This document shows, piece after piece, positions 50,268 to 61,982 of a stretch of 64,000 bases of DNA. Location of the stretch: positions 1,674,001 through 1,738,000 of the forward strand of contig NZ_CP020809.1 of NCBI RefSeq assembly GCF_002157835.1. Direction: 5' to 3'. The position numbers were made by a program, and so were the translations under genes. Positions within the stretch are counted from its first letter, which is position 1; each line of letters starts with the position of its first letter. This DNA comes from Mycobacterium dioxanotrophicus. Lineage in GTDB: Bacteria > Actinomycetota > Actinomycetes > Mycobacteriales > Mycobacteriaceae. The notes below the pieces were generated by a model, which searched no databases, had not been told where the DNA came from, and saw only the letters and a program-made list of their open reading frames with translations.

Positions 50268-51740
50268 ATGGCAGCTGACTCGTCGTCCACCCCATCTTCT
50301 GTGCCTGCGGCTTCGGGCGCCGATTACGCCGACACCGCCAGCGCCGCCTATCAGGCCGCGCTGCAGGTGATCGAGTCGGTCGAGCCCCGAGTGGCCGCGG
50401 CCACCCGCAAAGAGCTTGCCGATCAACGGGATTCGCTGAAGCTGATCGCCAGCGAGAACTACGCGTCGCCTGCCGTGCTGCTGACCATGGGTACCTGGTT
50501 CTCCGACAAGTACGCCGAGGGCACCGTGGGGCACCGGTTCTACGCGGGCTGCCAGAACGTCGACACCGTCGAGGCGCTGGCGGCCGAGCATGCGCGCGAG
50601 CTGTTCGGCGCGCCCTACGCCTATGTGCAGCCGCACTCCGGCATCGACGCCAATCTTGTTGCGTTCTGGGCGATCCTGGCCACCAAGGTCGAGGCGCCCG
50701 AGCTCGCCAACTTCGGCGCCAAGCACGTCAATGATCTGTCCGAGGCGGACTGGGAGACCCTGCGCAACAAGCTGGGCAATCAGCGGCTGCTCGGCATGTC
50801 GCTCGACGCGGGTGGGCACCTGACCCACGGCTTCCGGCCCAACATCTCCGGCAAGATGTTCCATCAGCAGAGCTACGGCACCAACCCGGAGACCGGGTTC
50901 CTCGACTACGACGCCGTCGCCGCCGCGGCCCGCGAATTCAAGCCGCTGATCCTGGTCGCCGGTTACTCGGCGTACCCGCGCCGCGTGAACTTCGCCAAGA
51001 TGCGTGAGATCGCCGACGAAGTGGGCGCGACGCTGATGGTCGACATGGCGCACTTCGCGGGCCTGGTGGCGGGCAAGGTGTTCACCGGCGACGAGGATCC
51101 GGTGCCGCACGCGCACGTCACGACCACGACGACCCACAAGTCGCTGCGTGGCCCGCGCGGCGGCATGGTGCTGGCCACCGAGGAGTTCGCGCCCGCGGTC
51201 GACAAGGGCTGCCCGATGGTGCTCGGCGGACCGCTGTCGCACGTGATGGCCGCCAAGGCAGTCGCGCTGGCCGAAGCCCGCCAGCCCGCGTTCCAGGCCT
51301 ACGCGCAGCAGGTCGCCGATAACGCCCAGGCGCTGGCCGACGGCTTCACCAAGCGCGATGCCGGGCTGGTCACCGGCGGTACCGACAACCACATCGTGCT
51401 GCTCGACGTGCGGTCGTTCGGGCTCACCGGCCGCCAGGCCGAATCGGCGCTGCTGGATGCCGGTGTCGTCACCAACCGCAACTCGGTCCCCGCCGATCCG
51501 AACGGCGCCTGGTACACCAGCGGTGTCCGGTTGGGTACCCCGGCGCTGACCAGCCGCGGATTCGGCGCAGACGACTTCGACCGGGTCGCGGAGTTGATCG
51601 TCGACGTGCTGTCCAACACGCAGCCCGACGGTTCCTCGAAGGCCAAGTACAAGATGGCCGACGGCACCGCCGCGCGCGTCCACGCCGCGTCGGCTGAACT
51701 GCTCGATGCCAATCCGCTGTACCCGGGGCTGACGCTCTAG
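50268..51740 (+). CDS. glyA: serine hydroxymethyltransferase, long form
   Basis: A 490-residue PLP enzyme interconverting serine and glycine with tetrahydrofolate. Lys291 in [14 protein letters not shown] is the Schiff-base lysine; [29 protein letters not shown] and QPHSGIDAN are the substrate-site signatures. It is about 65 residues longer than the M. tuberculosis enzyme at the same locus (Rv1093, 426 residues as I recall it): an N-terminal extension, an insertion near [20 protein letters not shown], and a C-terminal tail. A TAGGCT box 7 nt before the ATG suggests leaderless transcription. Confidence 0.94.
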   Translation: MAADSSSTPSSVPAASGADYADTASAAYQAALQVIESVEPRVAAATRKELADQRDSLKLIASENYASPAVLLTMGTWFSDKYAEGTVGHRFYAGCQNVDTVEALAAEHARELFGAPYAYVQPHSGIDANLVAFWAILATKVEAPELANFGAKHVNDLSEADWETLRNKLGNQRLLGMSLDAGGHLTHGFRPNISGKMFHQQSYGTNPETGFLDYDAVAAAAREFKPLILVAGYSAYPRRVNFAKMREIADEVGATLMVDMAHFAGLVAGKVFTGDEDPVPHAHVTTTTTHKSLRGPRGGMVLATEEFAPAVDKGCPMVLGGPLSHVMAAKAVALAEARQPAFQAYAQQVADNAQALADGFTKRDAGLVTGGTDNHIVLLDVRSFGLTGRQAESALLDAGVVTNRNSVPADPNGAWYTSGVRLGTPALTSRGFGADDFDRVAELIVDVLSNTQPDGSSKAKYKMADGTAARVHAASAELLDANPLYPGLTL

Positions 51741-51758
51741 TAGCGCGTCAGGCGGCGG

Positions 51759-52019
51759 TCAGTGGTGGCCGCCGCCCCCGCTGCTGTGGCCGTTGTACCC
51801 GGGCTGGGAGATCTCGTCCTCGGTGAATTGATCGCTGGTGTCGGGCATCATGGTCGGCACGCATGACAATGAGTAGCTGTCTTGCACGTCATTGGATGTG
51901 CAATCGTCGGCCAGAGTGCGTGGCGTCGAAACGGCCATCGCACCGGTAATTGGCACGAGCACCAGACCTGCCGCAGCGGTGGCGACAAGCATCCGGCGTG
52001 CCGGTAACTGGAGTGTCAT
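51759..52019 (-). CDS. small secreted protein with Gly/His-rich tail
   Basis: An 86-residue protein. A signal peptide (about 1-30; LVATAAAGLVLVPITGAMA) precedes a short mature chain with two cysteines (ADDCTSND and SLSCVPT), SQPGYNGHSSGGGGHH at the end and several acidic residues. The pattern is that of short secreted mycobacterial orphans. The histidine-rich tail could bind metal, but this is speculation. It converges with glyA, 18 bp apart. Confidence 0.75.
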   Translation of the reverse strand: MTLQLPARRMLVATAAAGLVLVPITGAMAVSTPRTLADDCTSNDVQDSYSLSCVPTMMPDTSDQFTEDEISQPGYNGHSSGGGGHH

Positions 52020-52139
52020 GGCTCAGCGTAGAGCGCGTCTGCGCAGGTAGATTCGATAACCAGGAGACTCACAGGAGGCCTCGGCGTGGCGTGCGACACG
52101 CCGCCCCGGCCCGATTTCAAGGAATGTGTGTACTAGGGT

Positions 52140-52145
52140 TACAGT
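52140..52145 (+). promoter_or_regulatory. -10 element, leaderless, for desA2
   Basis: TACAGT ends 6 nt before ATG 52152. Confidence 0.45.
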
Positions 52146-52151
52146 TACTTC

Positions 52152-52979
52152 ATGGCACAGAAACCTGTCCCTAATGCGCTGACCCTCGAGCTGGAGCCGG
52201 TGGTGAGCGCCGAGCTGCGTCGTCACATCGATTCCGAGGATCTCTGGTACGCCCACGATTACGTGCCGTTCGACCAGGGCGAGAACTTCGCATTCCTAGG
52301 CGGACGGGACTGGGATCCCTCTCAGGTGACCCTGCCCAAGAAGGTCACCGACGCCTTGGAGATCCTGCTGATCACCAAGGACAACCTCGCCGGATACCAC
52401 CGCGAGCTGGTCGAACACTTCATCCTGGAGGAGAAGTGGGGCCGGTTCCTCGGCCGCTGGACCGCCGAGGAGCATCTGCACGCGGTCGCGCTGCGCAACT
52501 ACCTGGTCGTCACGCGTGAGGTCGATCCGGCCGCCAACGAGGACGTCCGCGTCGAGCATGTGATGAAGGGCTACCGGGCCGACCGCTTCAGCCAGATCGA
52601 GACCCTGGTGTTCATGGCGTTCTTCGAGCGCGCCCACGCGGTCTACTGCCGCAACCTGCAGGCGCAGGTGGCCGAGCCGGTGCTCGCATCGTTGATGGGC
52701 CGGATCGCCAGTGATGAGGAGCGCCACGAGGAGTTCTTCGCGAACCTGGTCTCGTTCCTGCTCGAGCAGCACCGCGACGAGACCGTCGCCGCGATCGCCG
52801 CCCGTGCGGCCGAACTCGACGTGATCGGCGCGGACATCGACGCCTACGGCGACAAGGTGGCGCTGGTGGCCGAGGCGGGCATCTTCGACAAGGCCGCACT
52901 GCGCACGGTGATCGCCGATCGCATCACCGCATGGGGTCTGGCCGGTGAGGCCCAGCTCCAGCAGTTCATCAACACTTAA
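52152..52979 (+). CDS. desA2: acyl-ACP desaturase-like protein DesA2
   Basis: A 275-residue di-iron ferritin-fold protein of the stearoyl-ACP desaturase family. The iron-ligand motifs are visible as TAEEHLHAVAL and SDEERHEEFF, with further ligands in the preceding helices (ELVEHFILEEKWG). Desaturases of this kind are thought to act in mycolic-acid or fatty-acid desaturation. Length and position match M. tuberculosis desA2 (Rv1094). ATG 52152 lies 6 nt after a TACAGT box. phoAT-phoH2 follows. Confidence 0.93.
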   Translation: MAQKPVPNALTLELEPVVSAELRRHIDSEDLWYAHDYVPFDQGENFAFLGGRDWDPSQVTLPKKVTDALEILLITKDNLAGYHRELVEHFILEEKWGRFLGRWTAEEHLHAVALRNYLVVTREVDPAANEDVRVEHVMKGYRADRFSQIETLVFMAFFERAHAVYCRNLQAQVAEPVLASLMGRIASDEERHEEFFANLVSFLLEQHRDETVAAIAARAAELDVIGADIDAYGDKVALVAEAGIFDKAALRTVIADRITAWGLAGEAQLQQFINT

Positions 52980-53034
52980 CGTGCTGGCGGGTTAGCTACG
53001 GCGCGCCTGTCAGGCGCATTCGGCGCGGCGGGGG

Positions 53035-53040
53035 TAGCGT
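53035..53040 (+). promoter_or_regulatory. -10 element, leaderless, for phoAT-phoH2
   Basis: TAGCGT ends 8 nt before ATG 53049. Confidence 0.4.
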
Positions 53041-53048
53041 CAAAAGCG

Positions 53049-53192
53049 ATGGCTAGCGACATGCTCTGCTGTCCGGGCGGTACCGATCGTATCGATTGCG
53101 AGAGGACCGGCCCCGGTCCTGGTGCCGCAGCGTCCACCGAGAAGTTCGTGTGGGGCCGCGTAACGAGCTTCGCCTCTAGGAGCGCCACGTGA
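53049..53192 (+). CDS. phoAT: PhoAT antitoxin of the PhoAT-PhoH2 module
   Basis: A 47-residue ORF ([11 protein letters not shown]...SFASRSAT) whose TGA overlaps the phoH2 GTG as GTGA (53189-53192). A small antitoxin gene, phoAT, overlapping phoH2 has been described in mycobacteria, and this ORF is in the right place, frame and size range. ATG 53049 is the first possible start after the desA2 stop in this frame; ATG 53061 is an alternative. TAGCGT ends 8 nt upstream, suggesting a leaderless mRNA. Identification rests on position; no sequence comparison was run. Confidence 0.7.
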   Translation: MASDMLCCPGGTDRIDCERTGPGPGAAASTEKFVWGRVTSFASRSAT

Positions 53193-54502
53193 CTGATTCG
53201 CCTGTCCGTACCTATGTGCTCGACACCTCCGTGTTGCTGTCCGATCCTTGGGCGTGCAGCCGGTTTGCTGAGCACGAAGTGGTGGTTCCGCTGGTTGTCA
53301 TCAGCGAACTAGAAGCCAAACGGCATCACCACGAGCTGGGCTGGTTCGCCCGGCAGGCACTGCGGATGTTCGACGATCTGCGTCTCGAGCACGGACGGCT
53401 GGATCAGCCGATTCCGGTTGGGACACAGGGCGGGACGCTGCACGTCGAGCTGAACCACAGCGACCCGACCGTGCTGCCGCAGGGCTTCCGTACCGACAGC
53501 AACGATTCCCGCATCCTGACCTGTGCGGCCAACCTGGCCGCGGAGGGCAAGCGAGTCACGTTGGTGAGCAAGGACATTCCGCTCCGGGTCAAGGCCGGCG
53601 CAGTGGGCTTGGCCGCCGACGAGTACCACGCCCAGGATGTCGTGGTCTCGGGTTGGACCGGGATGACCGAGCTGGATGTTGCCGCCGAGGACATCGACGC
53701 GATGTTCGCCGACGGTGAGATCGACTTGGCCGATGCCCGGGATCTTCCGTGCCACACCGGGATTCGTCTGCTCGGCGGAAACTCGCACGCACTCGGGCGG
53801 GTCAACGCCGACAAGCGCGTGCAGCTGGTCCGCGGTGATCGTGAAGTGTTCGGCCTCCGGGGAAGGTCAGCCGAACAACGCGTCGCACTGGATCTGCTGC
53901 TCGACGAGTCGGTCGGCATCGTCTCGCTGGGCGGCAAGGCAGGCACCGGCAAGTCGGCGCTGGCGCTGTGCGCGGGCCTGGAGGCGGTGCTGGAGCGCCG
54001 CACCCAACGCAAGGTCGTGGTGTTCCGTCCGCTGTATGCGGTTGGTGGTCAGGATCTCGGCTACCTGCCCGGCAGTGAGAGCGAGAAGATGGGCCCGTGG
54101 GCGCAGGCCGTCTTCGACACCCTGGAAGGCTTGGCCAGCCCGGCGGTGCTCGAAGAGGTGCTGTCGCGCGGCATGCTCGAAGTGTTGCCGCTGACCCACA
54201 TCCGCGGCCGCTCGCTGCACGATTCGTTCGTCATCGTCGACGAGGCGCAGTCGCTGGAGCGCAACGTGCTGCTGACGGTGCTGTCGCGGCTGGGCGCCGG
54301 CTCGCGCGTGGTGCTCACCCACGATGTCGCACAGCGGGACAACCTGCGGGTGGGCCGTCATGACGGCGTCGCGGCGGTCATCGAAAAGCTCAAGGGCCAT
54401 CCACTGTTCGCCCACATCACGCTGCAGCGCAGTGAACGCTCGCCGATCGCCGCGCTGGTCACCGAGATGCTGGAGGAGTACAGCCCCGCTGCTCTTCCCT
54501 GA
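53189..54502 (+). CDS. phoH2: PhoH2: PIN-domain ribonuclease fused to PhoH ATPase
   Basis: A 437-residue two-domain protein. The PIN domain (about 1-150) has the metal-site acids in YVLDTSVLL (Asp12), [10 protein letters not shown] and TDSNDSRIL. The PhoH domain (about 225-437) has Walker [12 protein letters not shown] (about 249-256) and Walker [11 protein letters not shown]. The mycobacterial homologue is reported as an ATP-driven RNA helicase/ribonuclease toxin paired with PhoAT. The GTG start overlaps the phoAT stop. A perfect 16-bp stem-loop follows the stop. Confidence 0.95.
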   Translation: MTDSPVRTYVLDTSVLLSDPWACSRFAEHEVVVPLVVISELEAKRHHHELGWFARQALRMFDDLRLEHGRLDQPIPVGTQGGTLHVELNHSDPTVLPQGFRTDSNDSRILTCAANLAAEGKRVTLVSKDIPLRVKAGAVGLAADEYHAQDVVVSGWTGMTELDVAAEDIDAMFADGEIDLADARDLPCHTGIRLLGGNSHALGRVNADKRVQLVRGDREVFGLRGRSAEQRVALDLLLDESVGIVSLGGKAGTGKSALALCAGLEAVLERRTQRKVVVFRPLYAVGGQDLGYLPGSESEKMGPWAQAVFDTLEGLASPAVLEEVLSRGMLEVLPLTHIRGRSLHDSFVIVDEAQSLERNVLLTVLSRLGAGSRVVLTHDVAQRDNLRVGRHDGVAAVIEKLKGHPLFAHITLQRSERSPIAALVTEMLEEYSPAALP

Positions 54503-54510
54503 GTGATTCA

Positions 54511-54551
54511 TGTGCACCTCCCGTAATGGCGGGCGTTACGGGAGGTGCACA
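54511..54551. terminator. perfect 16-bp stem-loop after phoH2
   Basis: TGTGCACCTCCCGTAA and TTACGGGAGGTGCACA pair fully around a 9-nt loop, 8 bp after the phoH2 stop and 25 bp before the next start. There is no T-run, so termination is likely but unproven. Confidence 0.55.
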
Positions 54552-54576
54552 AATCGCCAGCCGGTAGGCTGCCGGG

Positions 54577-55452
54577 GTGGTGAGACTCCCCAACAGCCAG
54601 GCGTGGCGGTGGACGGTGATCGGCATTTTCGTCGCCGTCGTGGTCCTCGTGGCTGGTGCGGTCACCGGGCACATCCGCCGCGCGTCGGCCGATGACGTCA
54701 ACTGCGCAGTGGAGAAGTGCGTCGCCCTGACCTTCGACGACGGCCCCAGCCCGTACACCGACCGGCTGCTGAAAATCCTGCAGGACAACGACGCCAAGGC
54801 GACGTTCTTCGAGATCGGCAACAAGGTCGCCGCCAACCCGCAGGGGGCCAAGCGGGTGGTCGAGGCGGGCATGGAGCTCGGCCAGCACACCTGGGAACAC
54901 CCCAACATGACGACCATTCCGCCCGAGGACATCCCGTCGCAGCTGTCCAAGGCCAGCGACGCCATCGAGCAGGCGACCGGTCAGCGGCCGAAACTGTTGC
55001 GCACGGCCGGTGGGCTGATCAACGACCAGGTGCTGGCGGAGGCCAAGAAGCAGGGCCTCGCCGACATCAACTGGGACGTCATCCCGTTCGACTGGGCCAA
55101 CGACTCGAACACCGCGGCCACCCGGTACATGTTGATGACCCAGATCAAACCCGGCTCGGTGGTGCTGTTCCACGACACCTACTCGTCCACCGTCGATCTC
55201 GTGCAGCAGTTCATCCCGGTGCTCAAGGCCAACGACTACCACCTGGTGACGGTCAGCCACCTGCTCGGCCCCCGGGAGCCCGGCACGAGCTACGGCAGCC
55301 GCGAGAACGGCCCGCCCGTCAACGGTCTGCAGGACATCCCGCCGGCCAACATTCCGACGCTGCCGCCCACGCCGTCGCCGCCTCCCATGCCGAACTTCCC
55401 GATCACCGACATTCCCGGTGCCAACTCCGGTGGGGTCAACAACGGGGCGTGA
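54577..55452 (+). CDS. NodB-type polysaccharide/peptidoglycan deacetylase (Rv1096-type)
   Basis: A 291-residue carbohydrate esterase 4 protein. A membrane anchor or signal (about 13-33) precedes the NodB domain: TFDDGP (Asp54, Asp55), metal ligands His104 and His108 in GQHTWEHPN, and VLFHDT as the late histidine motif. The usual RxPY motif is replaced by LLRTAGGLIND. A Pro-rich tail (about 250-291) follows. M. tuberculosis Rv1096 is reported as a peptidoglycan deacetylase; the same cell-wall role is likely. GTG 54577 is the start. Confidence 0.9.
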   Translation: MVRLPNSQAWRWTVIGIFVAVVVLVAGAVTGHIRRASADDVNCAVEKCVALTFDDGPSPYTDRLLKILQDNDAKATFFEIGNKVAANPQGAKRVVEAGMELGQHTWEHPNMTTIPPEDIPSQLSKASDAIEQATGQRPKLLRTAGGLINDQVLAEAKKQGLADINWDVIPFDWANDSNTAATRYMLMTQIKPGSVVLFHDTYSSTVDLVQQFIPVLKANDYHLVTVSHLLGPREPGTSYGSRENGPPVNGLQDIPPANIPTLPPTPSPPPMPNFPITDIPGANSGGVNNGA

Positions 55453-55478
55453 GCGGGTGAGGCGCACATCGCACCTGG

Positions 55479-55498
55479 TTGAGGACCAAAGACCCTAA
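55479..55498 (+). promoter_or_regulatory. DosR (DevR) box upstream of the nitroreductase gene
   Basis: TTGAGGACCAAAGACCCTAA matches the DosR consensus TTSGGGACTWWAGTCCCSAA at 16 of 20 positions. It lies 32 bp before the ATG; a half-site TTCGGGAC follows at 55511-55518. Confidence 0.65.
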
Positions 55499-55530
55499 CC
55501 GGATCAGCCGTTCGGGACGACGCTGGTGTC

Positions 55531-56511
55531 ATGCCCGACACCATGTTCGACAGCGCCACCATCACCACAGCCGTCCAGCTGGCCTCGCGCGCACCGTCGT
55601 TGCACAACACCCAGCCGTGGCGCTGGGTGTACACCGGCGAGGCCTTGCAGCTGTACCTCGATCCGGAACGCGTGGTGCGTTCCACGGACCGGTCGGCGCG
55701 TGAGGCGGTCATCAGCTGCGGCGTGATGCTCGACCACGTCGTGGTCGCGATGGCCGCCGCGGGCTGGGCCACCGGCGTCGAGCGGTTCCCCGACCCCAAT
55801 CACCCCGATCACCTGGCGACCCTGCAGTTCAGTCCGCTCGGTTTCGTGACCGACGCACACCGCAGGCGCGCCGACGCGATCCTGGCGCGCCGCACGGACC
55901 GGCTGCCGATGGCCGCGCCAGCCGATTGGGAGTCCTTCGAACCGTTGCTGCGGGCCTGGCTGGCCGCGGGTCCGGTGCATCTCGACGTGCTGACCGACGA
56001 GATGCGTCCGCAGCTGGCCGAGGCCGCCATGCTCAGTGAGTCTTTGCGCCTCTACGACTCCGGATACCACGCCGATCTTGCTTGGTGGACAACGCCTTTC
56101 GCTACAACCGACGGCATTCCGCAGAGCGCGTTGGTGTCCGCGGCGGAAAGCGACCGCGTCGCGGTGTCCCGGGCGTTTCCGGTGACCGCTCACACCGACC
56201 GCCGGCCGGCCATCGGCGACGACGTCGCGCGCATCGTCGTGCTGTCCACCGACGGCTACAGCCGCGCTGATGCGTTGGACTGCGGCGAAGCACTGTCGCA
56301 GGTGCTGCTCGAGAGCACGATGGCAGGCCTGGCGACCTGCCCGGTGTCCCAGGTGACCGAGCTGCACGCCAGCCGTGACATCGTCGCCAACCTGATCGGG
56401 CGAGACGCCTGCCCGCAGGTACTGGTACGGATCGGGCTGGCACCCGCACTCGACGATGTGCCGCCGCCCACCCCGCGTCGGCCCGTCAGCGACTTCCTCA
56501 CCATCGCATAG
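55531..56511 (+). CDS. Acg-family nitroreductase-like protein
   Basis: A 326-residue protein of the Acg/Rv2032-Rv3131 family, nitroreductase-fold flavoproteins or flavin-sequestering proteins of the DosR regulon. [13 protein letters not shown] is the family N-terminal signature, and [20 protein letters not shown] and [13 protein letters not shown] recur in relatives. A DosR box lies directly upstream and devR-devS follow, so it is almost certainly hypoxia/NO inducible. ATG 55531 is taken; ATG 55543 is possible. Enzymatic activity is uncertain in this family. Confidence 0.9.
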   Translation: MPDTMFDSATITTAVQLASRAPSLHNTQPWRWVYTGEALQLYLDPERVVRSTDRSAREAVISCGVMLDHVVVAMAAAGWATGVERFPDPNHPDHLATLQFSPLGFVTDAHRRRADAILARRTDRLPMAAPADWESFEPLLRAWLAAGPVHLDVLTDEMRPQLAEAAMLSESLRLYDSGYHADLAWWTTPFATTDGIPQSALVSAAESDRVAVSRAFPVTAHTDRRPAIGDDVARIVVLSTDGYSRADALDCGEALSQVLLESTMAGLATCPVSQVTELHASRDIVANLIGRDACPQVLVRIGLAPALDDVPPPTPRRPVSDFLTIA

Positions 56512-56561
56512 GAATTGGCGATGCGTTTGCGATCGGGCCCGACGGCGGCGAGACTCAGGAG

Positions 56562-57197
56562 ATGATCAGAGTCTTCCTGGTCGACGACCACGAGGTGGTG
56601 CGCCGCGGCCTGATCGATCTGCTCAGCGCCGACCCGGAGCTGGAAGTGATCGGTGAGGCGGACTCGGTGGCGCAGGCGCTGGCCCGGGTGCCCGCGAGCG
56701 CACCCGATGTCGCGGTGCTCGATGTGCGGCTCCCCGACGGCAACGGCATCGAGCTGTGCCGGGAACTGTTGTCGCGCATGCCGGATCTGCGGTGTCTGAT
56801 ACTGACGTCGTTCACCTCCGACGAGGCCATGCTGGATGCAATTCTTGCCGGCGCCAGCGGCTATGTGGTCAAGGACATCAAAGGTATGGAGCTCGCACAG
56901 GCCATCAAGGACGTCGGGGCCGGCCGGTCGTTGCTGGACAACCGCGCTGCTGCGGCGTTGATGGCCAAACTTCGTCACGACGCCGAGCACGCCGATCCGT
57001 TGTCGGGGCTGACTCAGCAGGAACGGGTGCTGCTCGAGCTGCTCGGCGAGGGCCTGACCAACAAGCAGATCGCGGCCAGGATGTTCCTCGCCGAAAAGAC
57101 GGTCAAGAACTATGTGTCCCGGCTGCTGGCCAAGCTCGGCATGGAGCGTCGGACTCAGGCTGCGGTCTTCGTCTCCAAACTCGACCGTCCCGGCTAG
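56562..57197 (+). CDS. devR: hypoxia response regulator DevR/DosR
   Basis: A 211-residue NarL-type response regulator. The receiver has Asp54 in [11 protein letters not shown]; the LuxR-type helix-turn-helix (about 145-208) reads [20 protein letters not shown] followed by [15 protein letters not shown]. Long stretches ([34 protein letters not shown]) are nearly identical to M. tuberculosis DosR as I recall it. AGGAG lies directly before the ATG. It is followed by devS after nine bases. Confidence 0.97.
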   Translation: MIRVFLVDDHEVVRRGLIDLLSADPELEVIGEADSVAQALARVPASAPDVAVLDVRLPDGNGIELCRELLSRMPDLRCLILTSFTSDEAMLDAILAGASGYVVKDIKGMELAQAIKDVGAGRSLLDNRAAAALMAKLRHDAEHADPLSGLTQQERVLLELLGEGLTNKQIAARMFLAEKTVKNYVSRLLAKLGMERRTQAAVFVSKLDRPG

Positions 57198-59248
<2,051 letters not shown>

Positions 59249-59303
59249 GGTCAAACCGTACGTAGCCGGGCGGGTCGAGAGAGCCGGGCGAAAGTCCTAT
59301 TCG

Positions 59304-59323
59304 CCGAGGACCAAAGTCACTTT
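59304..59323 (-). promoter_or_regulatory. degenerate DosR box upstream of fdxA
   Basis: On the fdxA strand the segment reads AAAGTGACTTTGGTCCTCGG, matching TTSGGGACTWWAGTCCCSAA at 12 of 20 positions with most of the central GGGACTWWAGTCCC kept. A second weaker copy (around GGACTTTCGCCC, about 59286-59299) lies closer to the gene. Confidence 0.45.
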
Positions 59324-59375
59324 CGGTGCCGTGTTCAGTGCGTGTTAAGTGCCGTGTTCGGCCGCGAGAACTCCG

Positions 59376-59435
59376 GCGAACAGACACAAAAGCCCCTCGA
59401 CACCGGCGTGTCGAGGGACCTGAGTGTCTGCTCGC
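59376..59435. repeat. intergenic stem-loop, copy 3 of the dispersed family
   Basis: GCGAACAGACAC and GTGTCTGCTCGC pair over 12 bp with one mismatch, and CCCTCGACA and TGTCGAGGG pair inside, around a loop with CCGGCG. It follows the fum stop by 10 bp on the minus strand and probably terminates fum transcription. Confidence 0.75.
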
Positions 59436-59445
59436 GCAGGGAAAG

Positions 59446-60861
59446 TTACTGGCCGTCCTTGACTTTCGCCATGGCGAGAACGTCGAGGCGCTTGTCGAGT
59501 TCGGCTTCCGAGAGCTTGTCGCCGAGCAGGCCGCGGTCGATCACGGTCTGCCGGATGGTCTTCTTCTCCTTGAGTGCCTGCTTGGCGACCTTGGCGGCTT
59601 CTTCGTAACCGATCGCCGAGTTCAGCGGCGTCACGATGGACGGCGAGGACTCCGCGAGCTCGCGCAGGTGCGCCTCGTTGGCCACCAGGCCGTCGATGCA
59701 GCGCTCGGCGAAGAGTCGAGACACGTTGGACAGCAGCGTGAATGACTCCAGCAGGTTGCGCGCCATCATCGGGATGTAGACGTTGAGCTCGAATGCACCC
59801 GACGCCCCGCCCATGGCGATGGCCGCGTCGTTGCCGACCACCTGGCAGGCCACCTGGGTAACCGCCTCGGGCAGAACAGGATTGACCTTGCCCGGCATGA
59901 TCGAGCTGCCCGGCTGCAGGTCCGGCAGCTGGATCTCGCCGAGCCCGGTCAGCGGCCCCGAGCCCATCCAGCGCACGTCGTTGGCGATCTTGGTCAGCGA
60001 CACCGCGATGGTGCGCAGTGCGCCCGAAGCTTCGACCAACCCGTCGCGCGCCGCTTGAGCCTCGAAAGAGTCGACGGCAGTTCGCAATTCGGCAAGGCCG
60101 GTTTCGTTGACCAGCACCTCGACCACTTTGGCGCCGAAACCGTCGGGCGCGTTGAGGCCGGTGCCCACTGCGGTGCCGCCGATGGCCAGCTCACCCAGGC
60201 GGGGCAGCGTCGCCTTGACCCGCTCGATGCCGGCTTCGATCTGGCGTGCATAACCGCCGAACTCCTGGCCCAGCGTCACCGGCACGGCGTCCATCAGGTG
60301 CGTGCGGCCCGACTTCACCGTGGTCCGCCACTGCTTGGCCTTGGCGGCCAACGATGCGTGGAGCACCTCGAGTGCCGGAATCAGATGGCGCACAGCGGCT
60401 TCCGTTGCCGCGATGTGCGTGGCGGTCGGGAACGTGTCATTGGAGCTCTGCGACATGTTCACGTCGTCGTTCGGGTGCACCGTCACACCGTCGCGCGCCG
60501 CGATCGACGCGATCACCTCGTTGGTGTTCATGTTCGAGCTGGTGCCCGAACCGGTCTGGAACACGTCGATGGGGAACTGGTCGTCGTGCAGGCCGTCGGC
60601 GATCTCCCCGGCCGCGGCGATGATCGCGTCTGCCTTCTCCGGTGCCAGCAGGCCCAGGTCCTTGTTCACCTGCGCACACGCGGCCTTGAGCAGTCCCAGC
60701 GCCCGGATCTGCGTGCGCTCCAGCCCGCGGAACGAGATCGGGAAGTTCTCGACCGCCCGTTGGGTCTGAGCCCGCCACAGGGCGTTGATCGGCACCCGGA
60801 CTTCGCCCATGGTGTCGTGCTCGATTCGGAATTCACCTTCGACTGCGCTGTCGGCGGACAT
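59446..60861 (-). CDS. fum: fumarate hydratase, class II
   Basis: A 471-residue fumarase interconverting fumarate and malate in the TCA cycle. The superfamily signature [34 protein letters not shown] and [18 protein letters not shown] are all present. ATG 60861 has AGGGAGCAC upstream. It follows glpX by 39 bp in the same direction, as in M. tuberculosis (Rv1099c-Rv1098c). A family stem-loop follows the stop. Confidence 0.96.
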   Translation of the reverse strand: MSADSAVEGEFRIEHDTMGEVRVPINALWRAQTQRAVENFPISFRGLERTQIRALGLLKAACAQVNKDLGLLAPEKADAIIAAAGEIADGLHDDQFPIDVFQTGSGTSSNMNTNEVIASIAARDGVTVHPNDDVNMSQSSNDTFPTATHIAATEAAVRHLIPALEVLHASLAAKAKQWRTTVKSGRTHLMDAVPVTLGQEFGGYARQIEAGIERVKATLPRLGELAIGGTAVGTGLNAPDGFGAKVVEVLVNETGLAELRTAVDSFEAQAARDGLVEASGALRTIAVSLTKIANDVRWMGSGPLTGLGEIQLPDLQPGSSIMPGKVNPVLPEAVTQVACQVVGNDAAIAMGGASGAFELNVYIPMMARNLLESFTLLSNVSRLFAERCIDGLVANEAHLRELAESSPSIVTPLNSAIGYEEAAKVAKQALKEKKTIRQTVIDRGLLGDKLSEAELDKRLDVLAMAKVKDGQ

Positions 60862-60900
60862 GTGCTCCCTTTGTGTGTGCGGTGGAGTTGTTCGGGTGGA

Positions 60901-61929
60901 TTACGGCAGGGGACGGACGGCGGCCGCGTCACCGATGAAATCGATGGCGGAGTACTCGTTGAGCTTGGAGAGCCGGTGGTAGGCCTCGATCATCCGGACG
61001 GTGCCGGACTTGGACCGCATGACGATCGACTGCGTGGTGCAGCCGCCGCTGGCGTAGCGCACACCCCGGAGCAGGTCACCGTCGGTCACGCCGGTGGCAC
61101 AGAAGAAGACGTTCTCGCCGGACACCAACTGCTCGGTGACCAGCACCGCGTCGAGGTCATAGCCCCGGTCGATGGCCTTCTGCCGCTCGGCGTCGTCCTT
61201 GGGGGCCAATTTGGCCTGGATCGCGCCACCCATGCAGCGGATGGCGGCCGCGGCGATGATGCCCTCGGGCGTGCCGCCGATGCCTGCGAGGATGTCGGTG
61301 CCCGAGTTGGGCCGGCAGGCTGCGATCGCGCCGGCGACGTCGCCGTCGGTGATCAGCCGGATCCGGGCGCCGGCATCGCGAACGTCGGCCATCAGCTGCT
61401 CGTGGCGTGGCCGGTCGAGGATGCAGACCGTCACGTCCTCGACCGAAAGGCGCTTGGCTTTGGCGACCTTGCGGATGTTCTCGCCGATGGGGGCGCAGAT
61501 GTCGATGGCCTCGGCGGCTTCGGGGCCGACGGCGATCTTGTTCATGTAGAAGACGGCCGACGGGTCGAACATCGCGCCGCGTTCGGCGACGGCGAGCACG
61601 GAGATGGCGTTGGGCAGACCCTTGCTCAGAAGGGTGGTGCCGTCGACCGGGTCGACGGCGAAGTCGCAGTTGGGGCCGTCGCCGTTGCCGACTTCCTCGC
61701 CGTTGTAGAGCATCGGGGCGTTGTCCTTCTCGCCCTCGCCGATCACCACGACGCCGCGCATGGAGACCGAGTTGACCAGCTCGCGCATGGCGTCGACGGC
61801 GGCGCCGTCACCGCGTTCTTTGTCGCCGCGGCCGACCCACCTGCCTGCGGCCATCGCTCCCGCCTCGGTTACCCGGACGAGTTCAAGGGCAAGGTTGCGA
61901 TCCGGGGCTTCGCCGCGAGTGGGACTCAT
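60901..61929 (-). CDS. glpX: fructose-1,6-bisphosphatase class II
   Basis: A 342-residue GlpX-type phosphatase, required for gluconeogenesis. Metal and substrate motifs include [37 protein letters not shown] and [23 protein letters not shown] 61929 begins [17 protein letters not shown], the family N-terminus; a longer in-frame start would overlap the divergent gene. It is divergent from the DUF4245 gene and upstream of fum. Matches Rv1099c. Confidence 0.96.
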   Translation of the reverse strand: MSPTRGEAPDRNLALELVRVTEAGAMAAGRWVGRGDKERGDGAAVDAMRELVNSVSMRGVVVIGEGEKDNAPMLYNGEEVGNGDGPNCDFAVDPVDGTTLLSKGLPNAISVLAVAERGAMFDPSAVFYMNKIAVGPEAAEAIDICAPIGENIRKVAKAKRLSVEDVTVCILDRPRHEQLMADVRDAGARIRLITDGDVAGAIAACRPNSGTDILAGIGGTPEGIIAAAAIRCMGGAIQAKLAPKDDAERQKAIDRGYDLDAVLVTEQLVSGENVFFCATGVTDGDLLRGVRYASGGCTTQSIVMRSKSGTVRMIEAYHRLSKLNEYSAIDFIGDAAAVRPLP

Positions 61930-61982
61930 GGGCTGATTCTCCCAGAACCGGCCGCCGTGCGGCGAGCTGGGATACTGCAACC

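Noticed and set aside
49293..51683. A nearly 800-codon minus-strand frame over the DUF885 and glyA genes
   Set aside because: Antisense shadow of codon-biased genes; composition is unlike a protein and glyA is certain.
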